18,291 nt of DNA from Methylococcaceae bacterium. GTDB lineage: Bacteria; Pseudomonadota; Gammaproteobacteria; Methylococcales; Methylomonadaceae. Below the pieces are notes generated by a model. The model did not search any database and was not told the origin of the DNA. It saw only the letters and a program-made list of their open reading frames with translations. The translations under genes were made by a program, and so were the position numbers. This document shows positions 7,155 through 15,426 of this stretch, in pieces. The stretch is taken from positions 1-18,291 of the forward strand of contig JABFST010000339.1 in NCBI GenBank assembly GCA_013140465.1, read 5' to 3'. Each line of letters starts with the position of its first letter. The stretch's first letter is position 1.

Positions 7155-8806
7155 TTAAATTATGGTTTAAAAGTGGTGTCCCCTGGATTTGGCTCAATGC
7201 AGCGGCGGTGACGACTAGCCTTATTATGGTGATAGGCGTGCTGAGTTTAGTGGCTGGGCGTGGCGTAGGGCATTTTTGGCCCGCGCAAATCACCCAATTC
7301 AGTTATCAAGAAGACGGTAAGCCGCTCAGGACGATCATCGGCGAGAAAGTGGAAACCAGTGTCACGCCAGCCCTGATGGCTAAGTCCACTGGCTTTAAGA
7401 TGGCCGATGATGAAGAAGTGTTGGTGCAATATCTGATTAAAGTCGGCAACCGTGATGTGACAGGGGCTGATTTTGTTTGGATACAAGAACGTAATGTCAA
7501 AGAGCAAAACGATCCAGACGATTTGATGGTTGTTGAGCGCAGGGAATGGGGCAATTTTTACGGACAACTTGTTGAAGTGAAGGAAAATGGCAAGACCTTG
7601 GCGACAGGCTCCGAGGCTTGGCCGGTGTTGCAGGATAAAATCAGTGCGGCATTGGTGGTCTTTAAAGAAATTGCGCATCTGGAAAAAAAGGACATAGGCG
7701 CGATTAACTATGGCTTGGAACGTTTACGGCTTAAACAACGCAAACTAGAGTTGGAAAACCGCTTGGATGAAGAAGCCAAACAGGATTTAGCGGCTCAAAA
7801 AGCAGATTACGATGTCCAATATAAAGAACTGCAAAGTCAACTGGCGAACTTGTACCAAAAAGTGCGCAGCACCAGCTTAGTGGCTAAGACCGATAGCGGC
7901 AGTACCTTACAAATCCCGTTGTCTAAAGTGGTGCGGGCTGTGCGCCCTAACACGATGAGCGTGTTTGACAAGGCTATCCATTACCTTGTGAAAGTGGTTG
8001 AATTTTTAAGCGAGGACCCACGCGAAGCCAATACCGAAGGCGGCATCTTTCCGGCAATTTTTGGCACGGTCATGATGGTGCTGATGATGTCGGTGATCGT
8101 TACGCCTTTTGGTGTAATTGCTGCCGTGTATTTGCGCGAATATGCTAAACAAGGCTTTATCACCCGCCTCATCAGGATTGCCGTTAATAACCTTGCTGGT
8201 GTGCCATCAGTGGTATACGGCGTGTTTGGTTTAGGCTTTTTTGTTTACATTTTGGGTGGTAATATCGACCAACTGTTCTTCCCCGAATCTGCTCCTGCCC
8301 CTGTTTTTGGTACGCCTGGCCTGTTATGGGCTTCGATTACTTTGGCATTGCTGACGTTGCCTGTGGTGATTGTTTCCACCGAAGAAGGCTTGGCGCGCAT
8401 ACCCAGTGCTATCCGCGAAGGCAGTTTGGCTTTAGGGGCCACCAAGTTGGAAACCTTATGGCTTACCGTATTGCCTATGGCTAGTCCAGCCATGATGACG
8501 GGCTTGATTTTAGCTGTGGCGAGAGCCGCTGGCGAAGTGGCGCCGTTAATGCTGGTTGGTGTCGTTAAATTGGCGCCCACCTTACCCTTGGACGGTAATT
8601 TCCCGTTTTTACATTTAGACAGAAAATTTATGCACTTAGGGTTTCATATTTATGATGTTGGTTTTCAAAGCCCCAACGTTGAGGCGGCGAGACCCTTAGT
8701 TTACGCAACTGCATTATTGTTGGTTCTGGTGATTATCGGCCTGAATTTGGCTGCCATCGTCATCAGGAACAATCTGCGGGAAAAATATCGGGCACTGGAA
8801 GGTTAA
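7151..8806 (+). CDS. pstA: Phosphate ABC transporter permease PstA, long form with periplasmic N-terminal domain
   Basis: The second membrane subunit of the phosphate importer, 551 residues against about 300 in E. coli. The first membrane helix spans about residues 13-36 (IWLNAAAVTTSLIMVIGVLSL). About 230-260 predicted periplasmic residues follow, of the kind described for long PstA proteins (DUF3333-type extension; recalled, not searched). Residues about 189-237 (ERLRLKQRKLELENRLDEE onward) are charged with leucine repeats and look like a coiled coil. The permease core starts near 298 (GIFPAIFGTVMMVLMM). It includes the EAA loop EGSLALGATKLETLWLTVLP (about 423-442) and ARAAGEVAPLMLVG. The start overlaps the pstC stop as ATGA, indicating translational coupling, and pstB follows after 4 nt. 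The parallel enlargement of PstC and PstA suggests that their periplasmic domains contact each other or PstS. Confidence 0.95.
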   Translation: MIKLWFKSGVPWIWLNAAAVTTSLIMVIGVLSLVAGRGVGHFWPAQITQFSYQEDGKPLRTIIGEKVETSVTPALMAKSTGFKMADDEEVLVQYLIKVGNRDVTGADFVWIQERNVKEQNDPDDLMVVERREWGNFYGQLVEVKENGKTLATGSEAWPVLQDKISAALVVFKEIAHLEKKDIGAINYGLERLRLKQRKLELENRLDEEAKQDLAAQKADYDVQYKELQSQLANLYQKVRSTSLVAKTDSGSTLQIPLSKVVRAVRPNTMSVFDKAIHYLVKVVEFLSEDPREANTEGGIFPAIFGTVMMVLMMSVIVTPFGVIAAVYLREYAKQGFITRLIRIAVNNLAGVPSVVYGVFGLGFFVYILGGNIDQLFFPESAPAPVFGTPGLLWASITLALLTLPVVIVSTEEGLARIPSAIREGSLALGATKLETLWLTVLPMASPAMMTGLILAVARAAGEVAPLMLVGVVKLAPTLPLDGNFPFLHLDRKFMHLGFHIYDVGFQSPNVEAARPLVYATALLLVLVIIGLNLAAIVIRNNLREKYRALEG

Positions 8807-8810
8807 TTAA

Positions 8811-9644
8811 ATGACAACACAACAAGTACGTTCACACACCATCAACATGGACTCTATCTTAAGTGGTAGGGAACAGTCGCAGCATCCAAATGAAACCTGC
8901 ATTAAAGTTGAAAACCTCAATCTGTTTTACGGTGAAAAACAGGCACTGCACGGCGTGAGCATGGAAATGCACAAACGTAAGGTGACAGCCTATATAGGCC
9001 CTAGTGGCTGTGGCAAATCTACCTTATTACGTTGCATCAACCGCATGAACGATTTGGTTGACAGCGCACGGATTGAGGGCAAAATCTTATTGGAAGGCGA
9101 AAACATATACGACAAATCGGTTAATGTCGCGGCATTGCGCAGACGCGTAGGCATGGTTTTCCAAAAGCCTAACCCGTTTCCTAAGTCTATTTTTGAAAAT
9201 GTCGCTTATGGCTTAAGAATACAAGGCGTCAACGACAAAAGAATACTCGAAGAAACTGTAGAAAAAGCCTTGCGCGGCGCGGCACTTTGGGATGAAATGA
9301 AAGACCGTTTGAACGACAATGCCCTAGGCATGTCCGGCGGGCAACAACAACGCTTAGTGATAGCCAGGGCGATAGCCATCGAACCCGAAGTGCTGTTACT
9401 CGACGAACCCGCGTCGGCACTAGACCCTATTTCAACCTTAAAAATTGAAGAACTCATCAATGAGCTTAAGGAAAAATACACCATCGTCATCGTTACCCAC
9501 AATATGCAGCAAGCGGCGCGCGTTTCTGATTACACCGCCTTTATGTACATGGGCGAGTTGATTGAAATAGGCACTACCAGCGAATTGTTCACGAACCCCA
9601 GAAAAAAACAAACAGAAGATTACATTACCGGTCGCTACGGATAA
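8811..9644 (+). CDS. pstB: Phosphate ABC transporter ATP-binding protein PstB
   Basis: A 277-residue cytoplasmic ATPase that powers PstCA. All nucleotide-binding motifs are intact: Walker [10 protein letters not shown] (63-71), Q-loop Q118 in VFQKPNPFP, signature MSGGQQQR (174-181, with Met in place of the usual Leu), Walker B VLLLDEP (194-200), D-loop SALD (202-205) and H-loop histidine H230 in VTHNMQQA. The C-terminal [12 protein letters not shown] and [10 protein letters not shown] are typical of PstB. Relative to the ordinary PstB (about 257 residues) there are some 20 extra N-terminal residues. A GGAAGG stretch overlapping the end of pstA lies before the ATG at 8811. A second in-frame ATG at 8847 is possible. 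It is part of the pstCAB-phoU unit. Confidence 0.97.
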   Translation: MTTQQVRSHTINMDSILSGREQSQHPNETCIKVENLNLFYGEKQALHGVSMEMHKRKVTAYIGPSGCGKSTLLRCINRMNDLVDSARIEGKILLEGENIYDKSVNVAALRRRVGMVFQKPNPFPKSIFENVAYGLRIQGVNDKRILEETVEKALRGAALWDEMKDRLNDNALGMSGGQQQRLVIARAIAIEPEVLLLDEPASALDPISTLKIEELINELKEKYTIVIVTHNMQQAARVSDYTAFMYMGELIEIGTTSELFTNPRKKQTEDYITGRYG

Positions 9645-9657
9645 TCAGGAGCAGAAC

Positions 9658-10374
9658 ATGGACAACAGCAAAATAGGTCATCACATATCGGAGCAGTTCA
9701 ACAGGGAGCTGGAAGATATACGCAACAAAGTATTGACTATGGGCGGCTTGGTGGAGCAGCAAATCGAGCTGGCTATAGAAGCTTACACCACAGGCAATAT
9801 GGAAATGGCGGAACTGGTCATCAAGCAAGATAACCAGGTGGATACCTTAGAAATGGAGATCGACATGGAATGCACCCAGATTATTGCGCTGAGGCAGCCG
9901 ACGGCATTTGATTTAAGGTTACTGATTACCGTCATCAAAATCATCCACGAGATCGAACGCGTAGGTGACAAGGCCGAACGCATAGCCGAGATGGCAATAC
10001 AGTTGTCAGGTTCTGAAAGCAAATTACCGCACCATGAGTTGGAACACATGGCGGATTTGGTTAAAGACATGTTGCATGATGCGCTGGATGCGTTTGCTAG
10101 GATGTCCGTGGAAGAAGTGCCAGCCATTACTGCCTTAGATGAAAATGTTGACCGCGAATATGACAATATTTTACGCCAGCTGATTACCCGCATGATGGAA
10201 GACCCCAGAAACATCACCCGCACCTTAGATGTGATTTGGACAGTCCGCGCATTGGAAAGGATAGGCGACCATGCTTGCTATATCTGCGAACACTTGGTGT
10301 ATATGGTTAAAGGCGAAGATGTACGCCATTTAAGCCAGTCAGAACTGGAAAAGAAAGTGGGTGTGGTGAAGTAA
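9658..10374 (+). CDS. phoU: Phosphate signalling protein PhoU
   Basis: A 238-residue cytoplasmic regulator that links Pst transport activity to the PhoR-PhoB two-component system and damps the response in phosphate-rich conditions. The protein is two copies of a three-helix bundle. The metal-binding signatures EIERVGDKAERIAE (98-111) and ALERIGDHACYICEH (198-212) occupy the same place in each repeat. The length is the family norm. The ATG is preceded by AGGAG (9647-9651) with a 6-nt spacer. It lies 13 nt after pstB, as the last gene of the operon. PhoB and PhoR are not encoded in this window. Confidence 0.97.
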   Translation: MDNSKIGHHISEQFNRELEDIRNKVLTMGGLVEQQIELAIEAYTTGNMEMAELVIKQDNQVDTLEMEIDMECTQIIALRQPTAFDLRLLITVIKIIHEIERVGDKAERIAEMAIQLSGSESKLPHHELEHMADLVKDMLHDALDAFARMSVEEVPAITALDENVDREYDNILRQLITRMMEDPRNITRTLDVIWTVRALERIGDHACYICEHLVYMVKGEDVRHLSQSELEKKVGVVK

Positions 10375-10429
10375 GCCTACCTAAATTGTTTAAGGCTTTA
10401 GCCCCACGATAATAAATGCCAAATCGTAG

Positions 10430-10476
10430 GCCGGAATAAGGCAGTTTGAACGCCAGTGAAAACTGCCGTTTCCGGC
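10430..10476. repeat. REP-like palindrome between convergent phoU and pbpC
   Basis: GCCGGAA (10430-10436) pairs with TTCCGGC (10470-10476), and GGCAGTTT (10440-10447) pairs with AAACTGCC (10460-10467). The two stems are interrupted by a short bulge of TAA opposite GT and capped by a 12-nt loop. The GTAGGCCGGAATAAG...TTCCGGCA style resembles dispersed REP sequences of gammaproteobacteria. It may end both converging transcripts, but no T-run follows on either strand, so terminator function is not claimed. The rest of the 131-bp gap shows no gene. Confidence 0.6.
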
Positions 10477-10505
10477 AAACCGCACCCGTCTTAGTCACTA
10501 CGCCA

Positions 10506-12818
10506 CTAAGGCAAAATCTCCACGCTAATCTCCCGCACATCGGCATGGCCTAGTGCATCCACCGCGCGTATCTGGTATTGCCCCGCGCGTTTAGGTTGCC
10601 ACCACAAGGTTTCTGATGCCAAACGCTTGCCCAAATAACTTTTATTGGCAAACCAAAACAACTCCGTTTCGCCTATAGTCTCAGCGCGTAAAGCTATACT
10701 GGAAGGTTTGCTGATGCGTAAGCTATACGTCGCTAAAGCGGAAGGTGCGCTTATCGTTACCGCTGCTGACTGGCTGGATGCGTTATAGCATGTGGGCAAG
10801 GGCGGTGGTGTCCTGCGTGGCATACCCGCCGCTTTAAACAACGGGTACAGATCGCTGGGCCAAAACTCATACACCTCTTTATGGCTATGCGGCGCAGCTT
10901 TGCACACGACGCGTCCGGTGCGGTCATCAACATACACGGCGCGGTGTAGCGTACTGATTTTAATCGGCGATTTGCCAGGGATAAACCAGGTTTTGGCTAA
11001 TGCCGGACACTCGGGATTAGGCAAATCGCCACTGGCGGCGCAAACATCAAGCGCAGTGACTGTAGCGGGGCGTACAAACGCTAGTTCTAAGCCTGGCAAC
11101 AAACTTTGTGCGCGTAAGCTGTCGAGTAGGCTAAAAAACAACGGCGCGGCACTACGGATGCCGACAAAAGCCGCGTTGCCCGCATTGTCAAAATTGCCGA
11201 CCCACACCACCAGCACATAATGCCCCGCCACACCGACCGCCCACGCATCTTTATAGCCCCAAGACGTGCCTGTTTTCCATGCCACTGGCGGTAGGGCAGG
11301 GCGTAAGCTATCTGGGCGTGCATGTTGGCTAAGCATATCCAAGGTGATAAACGCGGCGGCTTCGCTGAGCAATGCAGTTTTGGCTTGAGGCACATTGTCG
11401 TCAGTGCGGTAGCGCAAAGCTTGCAACACGCCGTGGTTAGCCAAGAGCGCATACATCGCCGCCAATTCTTGCATAGACACCTCGGCACTGCCCAAACTTA
11501 AGCTGAGTCCATAAAAGTCGCGGCTGCGTAAGCCTGAAACCCCAGACAGCTGCAAAAACTCATACAGATCAGGTTTATGCAGTTGCGCGGCTAAAGTAAG
11601 GGCGGGAATATTGCGCGAACGGATTAATGCCTCTTGGGCACTGACTGGGCCGATAAACCGACCGTCAAAATTCTCAGGGTTATACGCCCCAAAGCGGGTG
11701 GGTGTATCTTTCAACAGGCTGCGCGGATGTATCAAACCTTGATCCAAGGCTAAGGCATAGATAAACGGTTTTAACGCCGAACCCGGCGAGCGTTTTGCCG
11801 TGATGGCGTTGACTTGTCCCGCGATGGATTTGTTCCCATAATTGGCAGAACCCACCAGTGCTGCAACCTGCATAGAATCGGTATCGACCAATAATGCGGC
11901 GGCATTGCGTATGCCGCTGCTGCGCTGGTGTACGATAAAGCGGTCTATTTGCTGTTTGACGGCTGTTTGCACACCGAGTTGTAGGCTACTGACGATGTGC
12001 CTATCTTGCGGATAATGCCGCAACAGACTATCGGTCAGGTGCGGCGCAATAAACGGTTTGTCCGCCAAACTGTACACCTTAAGCGGTAACAGCACATCAG
12101 CAGCCAAGCCACGGTCTTGAGGATAAACGCTTAACCAACGTTGCCATAACCGTTGCCGCGCAGCCAGCAGGGCAGGTGGCAGCTGGTGTTTAGGGGCGCG
12201 GCGTACAGGGTTTTGTGGGATGACCGCCAAACTTAAAGCTTCTGCGACACTGAGTTGGGCGGCAGGCTTATGAAAGTAAATCAGGCTAGCTGCGCCTATC
12301 CCCGAAATATTGCCGCCATAAGGCGCGGTATTCAGATAAGCGGCGAGCAGTTCATCCTTACTGTAGCGCAGTTCCAAACTGATAGCTGCCAGACATTGCC
12401 AAAGCTTGCCCCAGACTCGGCGGCTGTTGATATGGTAAAGCTGTCTTGCCAACTGCATGGTCAAGGTAGACGCACCTAGTCGTGTGCCATGCCCATAAGT
12501 TTGCCAAGCCGAACGCAATAAGGCGATGGGATTGATACCGTAATGCCGATAAAACCAGCGGTCTTCATAGAGCAAGGTCGCGTGTCGCAAATGCGCTGGC
12601 AGTTCGGACAAAGGCAGCCAAATCCGGTATTGCTGGTCTTTAGCCAAAGTCAGCCGTAGCAATTCACCCTCTTTCGCATAAACCGCTGTTGATACAGGGT
12701 AATAGCTAGCCAGTGCAGGTTTAGGCAAGCGGGGCATGATGAGTGCCAAGGCAATAACGGCGAAGAGTAAGATGCCCCAAAAACTGAGTTGTCGTCGTAA
12801 ACGCATGGATAGGGTCAT
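10506..12818 (-). CDS. pbpC: Penicillin-binding protein 1C
   Basis: A 770-residue class A peptidoglycan synthase homologue, anchored by one N-terminal helix (about 11-29, LSFWGILLFAVIALALIMP) with the rest periplasmic. The glycosyltransferase domain has YEDRWFYRHYG (catalytic E85), GASTLTMQLAR (115-125) and later YLNTAPYGGNISGIGAAS. The transpeptidase domain has SALK (S347, K350), SRN (401-403) and KTGTSWGYKDAW (KTGT at 515-518). All catalytic residues are present. The C-terminal about 90 residues form the immunoglobulin-like BiPBP_C module typical of PbpC. ATGs at 12818 and 12806 are both possible starts, neither with a good ribosome site. The alpha-2-macroglobulin gene that often accompanies pbpC is not adjacent. 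A small mobile element lies 83 bp upstream of the start at 12818, in the probable promoter zone. Confidence 0.95.
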   Translation of the reverse strand: MTLSMRLRRQLSFWGILLFAVIALALIMPRLPKPALASYYPVSTAVYAKEGELLRLTLAKDQQYRIWLPLSELPAHLRHATLLYEDRWFYRHYGINPIALLRSAWQTYGHGTRLGASTLTMQLARQLYHINSRRVWGKLWQCLAAISLELRYSKDELLAAYLNTAPYGGNISGIGAASLIYFHKPAAQLSVAEALSLAVIPQNPVRRAPKHQLPPALLAARQRLWQRWLSVYPQDRGLAADVLLPLKVYSLADKPFIAPHLTDSLLRHYPQDRHIVSSLQLGVQTAVKQQIDRFIVHQRSSGIRNAAALLVDTDSMQVAALVGSANYGNKSIAGQVNAITAKRSPGSALKPFIYALALDQGLIHPRSLLKDTPTRFGAYNPENFDGRFIGPVSAQEALIRSRNIPALTLAAQLHKPDLYEFLQLSGVSGLRSRDFYGLSLSLGSAEVSMQELAAMYALLANHGVLQALRYRTDDNVPQAKTALLSEAAAFITLDMLSQHARPDSLRPALPPVAWKTGTSWGYKDAWAVGVAGHYVLVVWVGNFDNAGNAAFVGIRSAAPLFFSLLDSLRAQSLLPGLELAFVRPATVTALDVCAASGDLPNPECPALAKTWFIPGKSPIKISTLHRAVYVDDRTGRVVCKAAPHSHKEVYEFWPSDLYPLFKAAGMPRRTPPPLPTCYNASSQSAAVTISAPSALATYSLRISKPSSIALRAETIGETELFWFANKSYLGKRLASETLWWQPKRAGQYQIRAVDALGHADVREISVEILP

Positions 12819-12934
12819 GTGTGAGCCGAAGATTTGGCTGGATGTTGGCGCATTTTGTGGCGGTGGTCCAGGGGCCTGCCCGTATGGGCTTTATAAGTAT
12901 CGTAACTATTCAGAGCGACTTCTAATAAGTCAAA

Positions 12935-13026
12935 TTTACCGTAGGCTGAGCGGAGTCTTTACCGTAGGCTGAGCGGAGTCTTTACCGTAGGCTGAGCGGA
13001 GTCTTTACCGTAGGCTGAGCGGAGTC
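12935..13026. repeat. Four perfect tandem copies of a 23-bp unit
   Basis: Units start at 12935, 12958, 12981 and 13004. Each begins TTTACCGTAG and ends GAGCGGAGTC, and all four are identical over 23 bp. The GCTGAGCGGAGTC core is the left arm of the hairpin at 13014-13059, so the array looks like repeated duplication of one arm of a REP-type palindrome. The lack of any divergence between copies indicates recent expansion. Confidence 0.97.
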
Positions 13027-13059
13027 GAAGCCGGTTTGTTCGCTTCGACTCCGCTCAGC
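13014..13059. repeat. Perfect 18-bp hairpin at the centre of the element
   Basis: GCTGAGCGGAGTCGAAGC (13014-13031) pairs without mismatch with GCTTCGACTCCGCTCAGC (13042-13059) around a 10-nt loop (13032-13041). The stem resembles the widespread intergenic palindrome of the form CTTCGACTCCGCTCAG. It joins the last unit of the left array to the first partial unit of the right array. Confidence 0.93.
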
Positions 13060-13130
13060 GAACGGCTGTTCCGTTCAGCGAACGGCTGTTCCGCTCAGCG
13101 AACGGCTGTTTCGCTCAGCGAACGGCTGTT
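13060..13130. repeat. Three and a half tandem copies of a 20-bp unit
   Basis: Units start at 13060, 13080, 13100 and a partial one at 13120. The unit is GAACGGCTGTTCCGCTCAGC, with single-base variants CCGTTCAGC in the first copy and TCGCTCAGC in the third. The CCGCTCAGC tail is shared with the right arm of the central hairpin. The period and the non-core half of the unit differ from the 23-bp left array, so the two arrays expanded independently. Confidence 0.95.
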
Positions 13131-13238
13131 GTGCCCCGGATGCTGAATAGTTACTAAGTATCTACACTAGCCTTAACACGCCAGGACTAAGATTTAACCA
13201 AGAACCCGTTCCCAAGCGCGGGCTGTTTTGGACGCGTA

Positions 13239-15413
13239 TTATCCTTTAACACGCGTGATTTTTAAGACGATAGGCAGATCTTTAAGGCGGCGCATGATTT
13301 GCGCCAAGTGGACACGGTCTTTAACCGTCAGGGTGATGAGGTCTACGCACACACGCTCGTCTTGTTCGACGACGGTGACGTTTTCTATATTTGAGCCTTG
13401 GTCAGAAATAGTCGCGGCTAAGGTGGCTAAAGCGCCACGTTGGTTGAGTATTTCTATACGCAATTCGGTAGGGAAATCACCAGCGGCATCGGGGCTCCAT
13501 TCCACATCCAACCAGTTGGGGTGTTTTTTGCGCACGACCGAGCGGTTACGGCATTCGTGGTGATGGACGACGATGCCTTTGCCGGGATTAAAGTAGGCGA
13601 TGATGGAATCGCCGGGTATCGGGTGGCAACATTTAGCCAAGGTGATGACCATACCTTCTGTGCCTTTAATGATAAGCGGCGCTTGCTGGCTTTTGTCTTG
13701 GTCATCCAGTTTGATATTGGCATTGATGTCGTCTTGGGTCAGGCGTTTGGCAATCAGGAACGGCATTTTGTTGCCTAAGCCTATGTCTTCCAACAAGTCG
13801 TTAAATGTCGGGACTGCCAACACTTTAAGCAGAGTTTGGATTTGCACTTCTTCAATCGTGTCCAGATGCAAGTGCAGAATTTGCAATTCTTTGTCCAGCA
13901 AACGGCGGCCTAGGCTGATGGCTTCTTGTTGCTTAAAGTGTTTTAGGTGCGTGCGGATACTGGAGCGGGCTTTTACGGTGGTGACATAATTCAGCCACAC
14001 AGCATTAGGACGGGCCCAAGGCGCGGTGATGATTTCTACGGTCATGCCGTTTTCTAGCTTGGTTTGCAAAGGCACCAGCTGTTGGTCGATACGCGCGGAA
14101 ACGCAAGCATTGCCAATGTCCGTGTGTACGGCATAAGCAAAATCGATAATAGTAGCGCCACGCGGTATTTTGATAATGTCGCCTTTGGGCGTGAAGACAA
14201 ACACTTCTTGCGGAAACAAATCAACTTTTAGGTTATCGATAAACTCTAGCGAATCACCTGCGGTTTTTTGCATTTCCAGCAAATCTTTTAGCCATTCATT
14301 CGCCCGCGCCTGAAATTTGCTGGATTTGTCGTCATCCGATTTATACAGCCAATGCGCGGCGATGCCCGATTCCGCCATGCGGTGCATTTCGTGCGTCCTA
14401 ATCTGGATTTCGATAGGTTTGCCATAAGGGCCGATGACGATGGTATGCAACGATTGGTAGCCGTTAGCCTTGGGCAAGGCAATGTAATCTTTAAAACGAC
14501 CGGGGATAGGTTTATAAAGGTTGTGGATAATGCCTAAGGATCGGTAACAATCGTCTACGGTTTCACAAAAAATGCGGAAAGCGTAGAGATCAAAAATCGC
14601 GGCTAAATGCACTTTTTTGACCAGCATTTTTTTGTAAATGCTGTAGATGTTTTTTTCACGGCCCGAGACCACGCACTCCAAACCGGATTGCCCTATGCGG
14701 GTTTTTATCATGCCCTCAATATTGTCGATGACTTTTTTGCGGTTGCCGTGGGATTTTTTGATGGCTTGCATCAACACCGCGTAGCGCATGGGATACATGG
14801 CTTCAAAACTCAGGGTTTCGAGTTTGTGGCGGATTTTGCTCATGCCTAGGCGGTTGGCGATAGGCGCATAAATGTCTAAGGTTTCGCGGGCGATGCGGCG
14901 TTTTTTTTCAGGGGGCATCACGCCCAAGGTTTGCATATTGTGCAAACGGTCGGCAAGTTTGACTAGGATTACGCGGAGGTCTTTGCCCATCGCCAAAAAC
15001 ATTTTGCGGACATTTTCGGCTTGTTTTTCGGCTTGGGTTTGGGTTTTGGCGTCGATTTTCGACAGTTTGGTCACGCCGTCCACCAACTCCGCCACTTCTA
15101 GGCTAAAGCGGTTAGCCAGCTCTTTTTTGCTGACCGGAGTGTCTTCAATCACATCGTGCAGGATTGCTGCCATGATGCCGCTGGCATCCATGCGCATTTC
15201 GGCTAAGGTAATTGCTACGGAGACGGGATGGCAAATATAGGCTTCGCCACTTTTACGGAATTGTCCTATGTGTGCGTCTGCGCCAAACTCGTAGGCACGC
15301 ACGCAATCATCAATTTGGGCTTGGTCCAAGTAGCCGGACAAAGTCACGCACAAACGCTCAATCAGCTCGTCCTGAAGGCGTTTGTGGTGGAGATTGTCGG
15401 CGACTATCGACAT
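13239..15413 (-). CDS. spoT: Bifunctional (p)ppGpp synthetase/hydrolase SpoT
   Basis: A 724-residue long RSH enzyme that hydrolyses and can make the stringent-response alarmone (p)ppGpp in the cytoplasm. The HD hydrolase domain is intact: ICHPVSVA (H62), ILHDVIEDT (H86, D87) and LADRLHNM (153-160). The synthetase domain has GREKNIYSIYKKM (251-263), the RFKD motif (306-309; RxKD is the mark of bifunctional enzymes, as opposed to ExDD in RelA), ANGYQSLHT (316-324) and EIQIRT (335-340). A TGS domain spans about 402-465. A Cys/His-rich motif TLAKCCHPIPGD (591-602) lies in the zinc-finger region, and an ACT domain starts near 652. With an active-site-complete hydrolase half it is SpoT and not RelA. 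It starts 13 nt after the rpoZ stop, matching the conserved rpoZ-spoT pair. Confidence 0.96.
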   Translation of the reverse strand: MSIVADNLHHKRLQDELIERLCVTLSGYLDQAQIDDCVRAYEFGADAHIGQFRKSGEAYICHPVSVAITLAEMRMDASGIMAAILHDVIEDTPVSKKELANRFSLEVAELVDGVTKLSKIDAKTQTQAEKQAENVRKMFLAMGKDLRVILVKLADRLHNMQTLGVMPPEKKRRIARETLDIYAPIANRLGMSKIRHKLETLSFEAMYPMRYAVLMQAIKKSHGNRKKVIDNIEGMIKTRIGQSGLECVVSGREKNIYSIYKKMLVKKVHLAAIFDLYAFRIFCETVDDCYRSLGIIHNLYKPIPGRFKDYIALPKANGYQSLHTIVIGPYGKPIEIQIRTHEMHRMAESGIAAHWLYKSDDDKSSKFQARANEWLKDLLEMQKTAGDSLEFIDNLKVDLFPQEVFVFTPKGDIIKIPRGATIIDFAYAVHTDIGNACVSARIDQQLVPLQTKLENGMTVEIITAPWARPNAVWLNYVTTVKARSSIRTHLKHFKQQEAISLGRRLLDKELQILHLHLDTIEEVQIQTLLKVLAVPTFNDLLEDIGLGNKMPFLIAKRLTQDDINANIKLDDQDKSQQAPLIIKGTEGMVITLAKCCHPIPGDSIIAYFNPGKGIVVHHHECRNRSVVRKKHPNWLDVEWSPDAAGDFPTELRIEILNQRGALATLAATISDQGSNIENVTVVEQDERVCVDLITLTVKDRVHLAQIMRRLKDLPIVLKITRVKG

Positions 15414-15426
15414 GGCTGCTTGGGGT

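Larger units (their letters stand above)
12902..13154. mobile_element. MITE-like element with 12-bp TIRs and 8-bp target duplication
   Basis: The 253-bp segment is bounded by perfect 12-bp inverted repeats, GTAACTATTCAG (12902-12913) and CTGAATAGTTAC (13143-13154). Directly outside are identical 8-bp direct repeats TAAGTATC (12894-12901 and 13155-13162), the expected footprint of transposition. No coding frame inside is credible. Ends beginning with GTAA and an 8-bp duplication are features recalled for the IS66 family, so an IS66-type transposase elsewhere in the genome may mobilise it. That family link is inference. The interior holds two tandem arrays and a hairpin, listed separately. The element sits between the end of spoT and the start of pbpC, both on the minus strand. 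The flanks 12819-12893 and 13163-13238 show no gene. Confidence 0.8.

Noticed and set aside
12736..12972. Short open frame on the plus strand running into the repeat element
   Set aside because: It is antisense to the pbpC N-terminus and continues into repeat DNA, with no ribosome site or recognisable protein features.
12935..13130. Repeat array as a possible CRISPR
   Set aside because: The units abut directly with no unique spacers, the two halves are of different unit types in inverted orientation, and no cas gene is nearby.
13439..15240. Several plus-strand open frames across spoT
   Set aside because: They are antisense shadows; the minus-strand frame encodes a full-length RSH protein with all domains.
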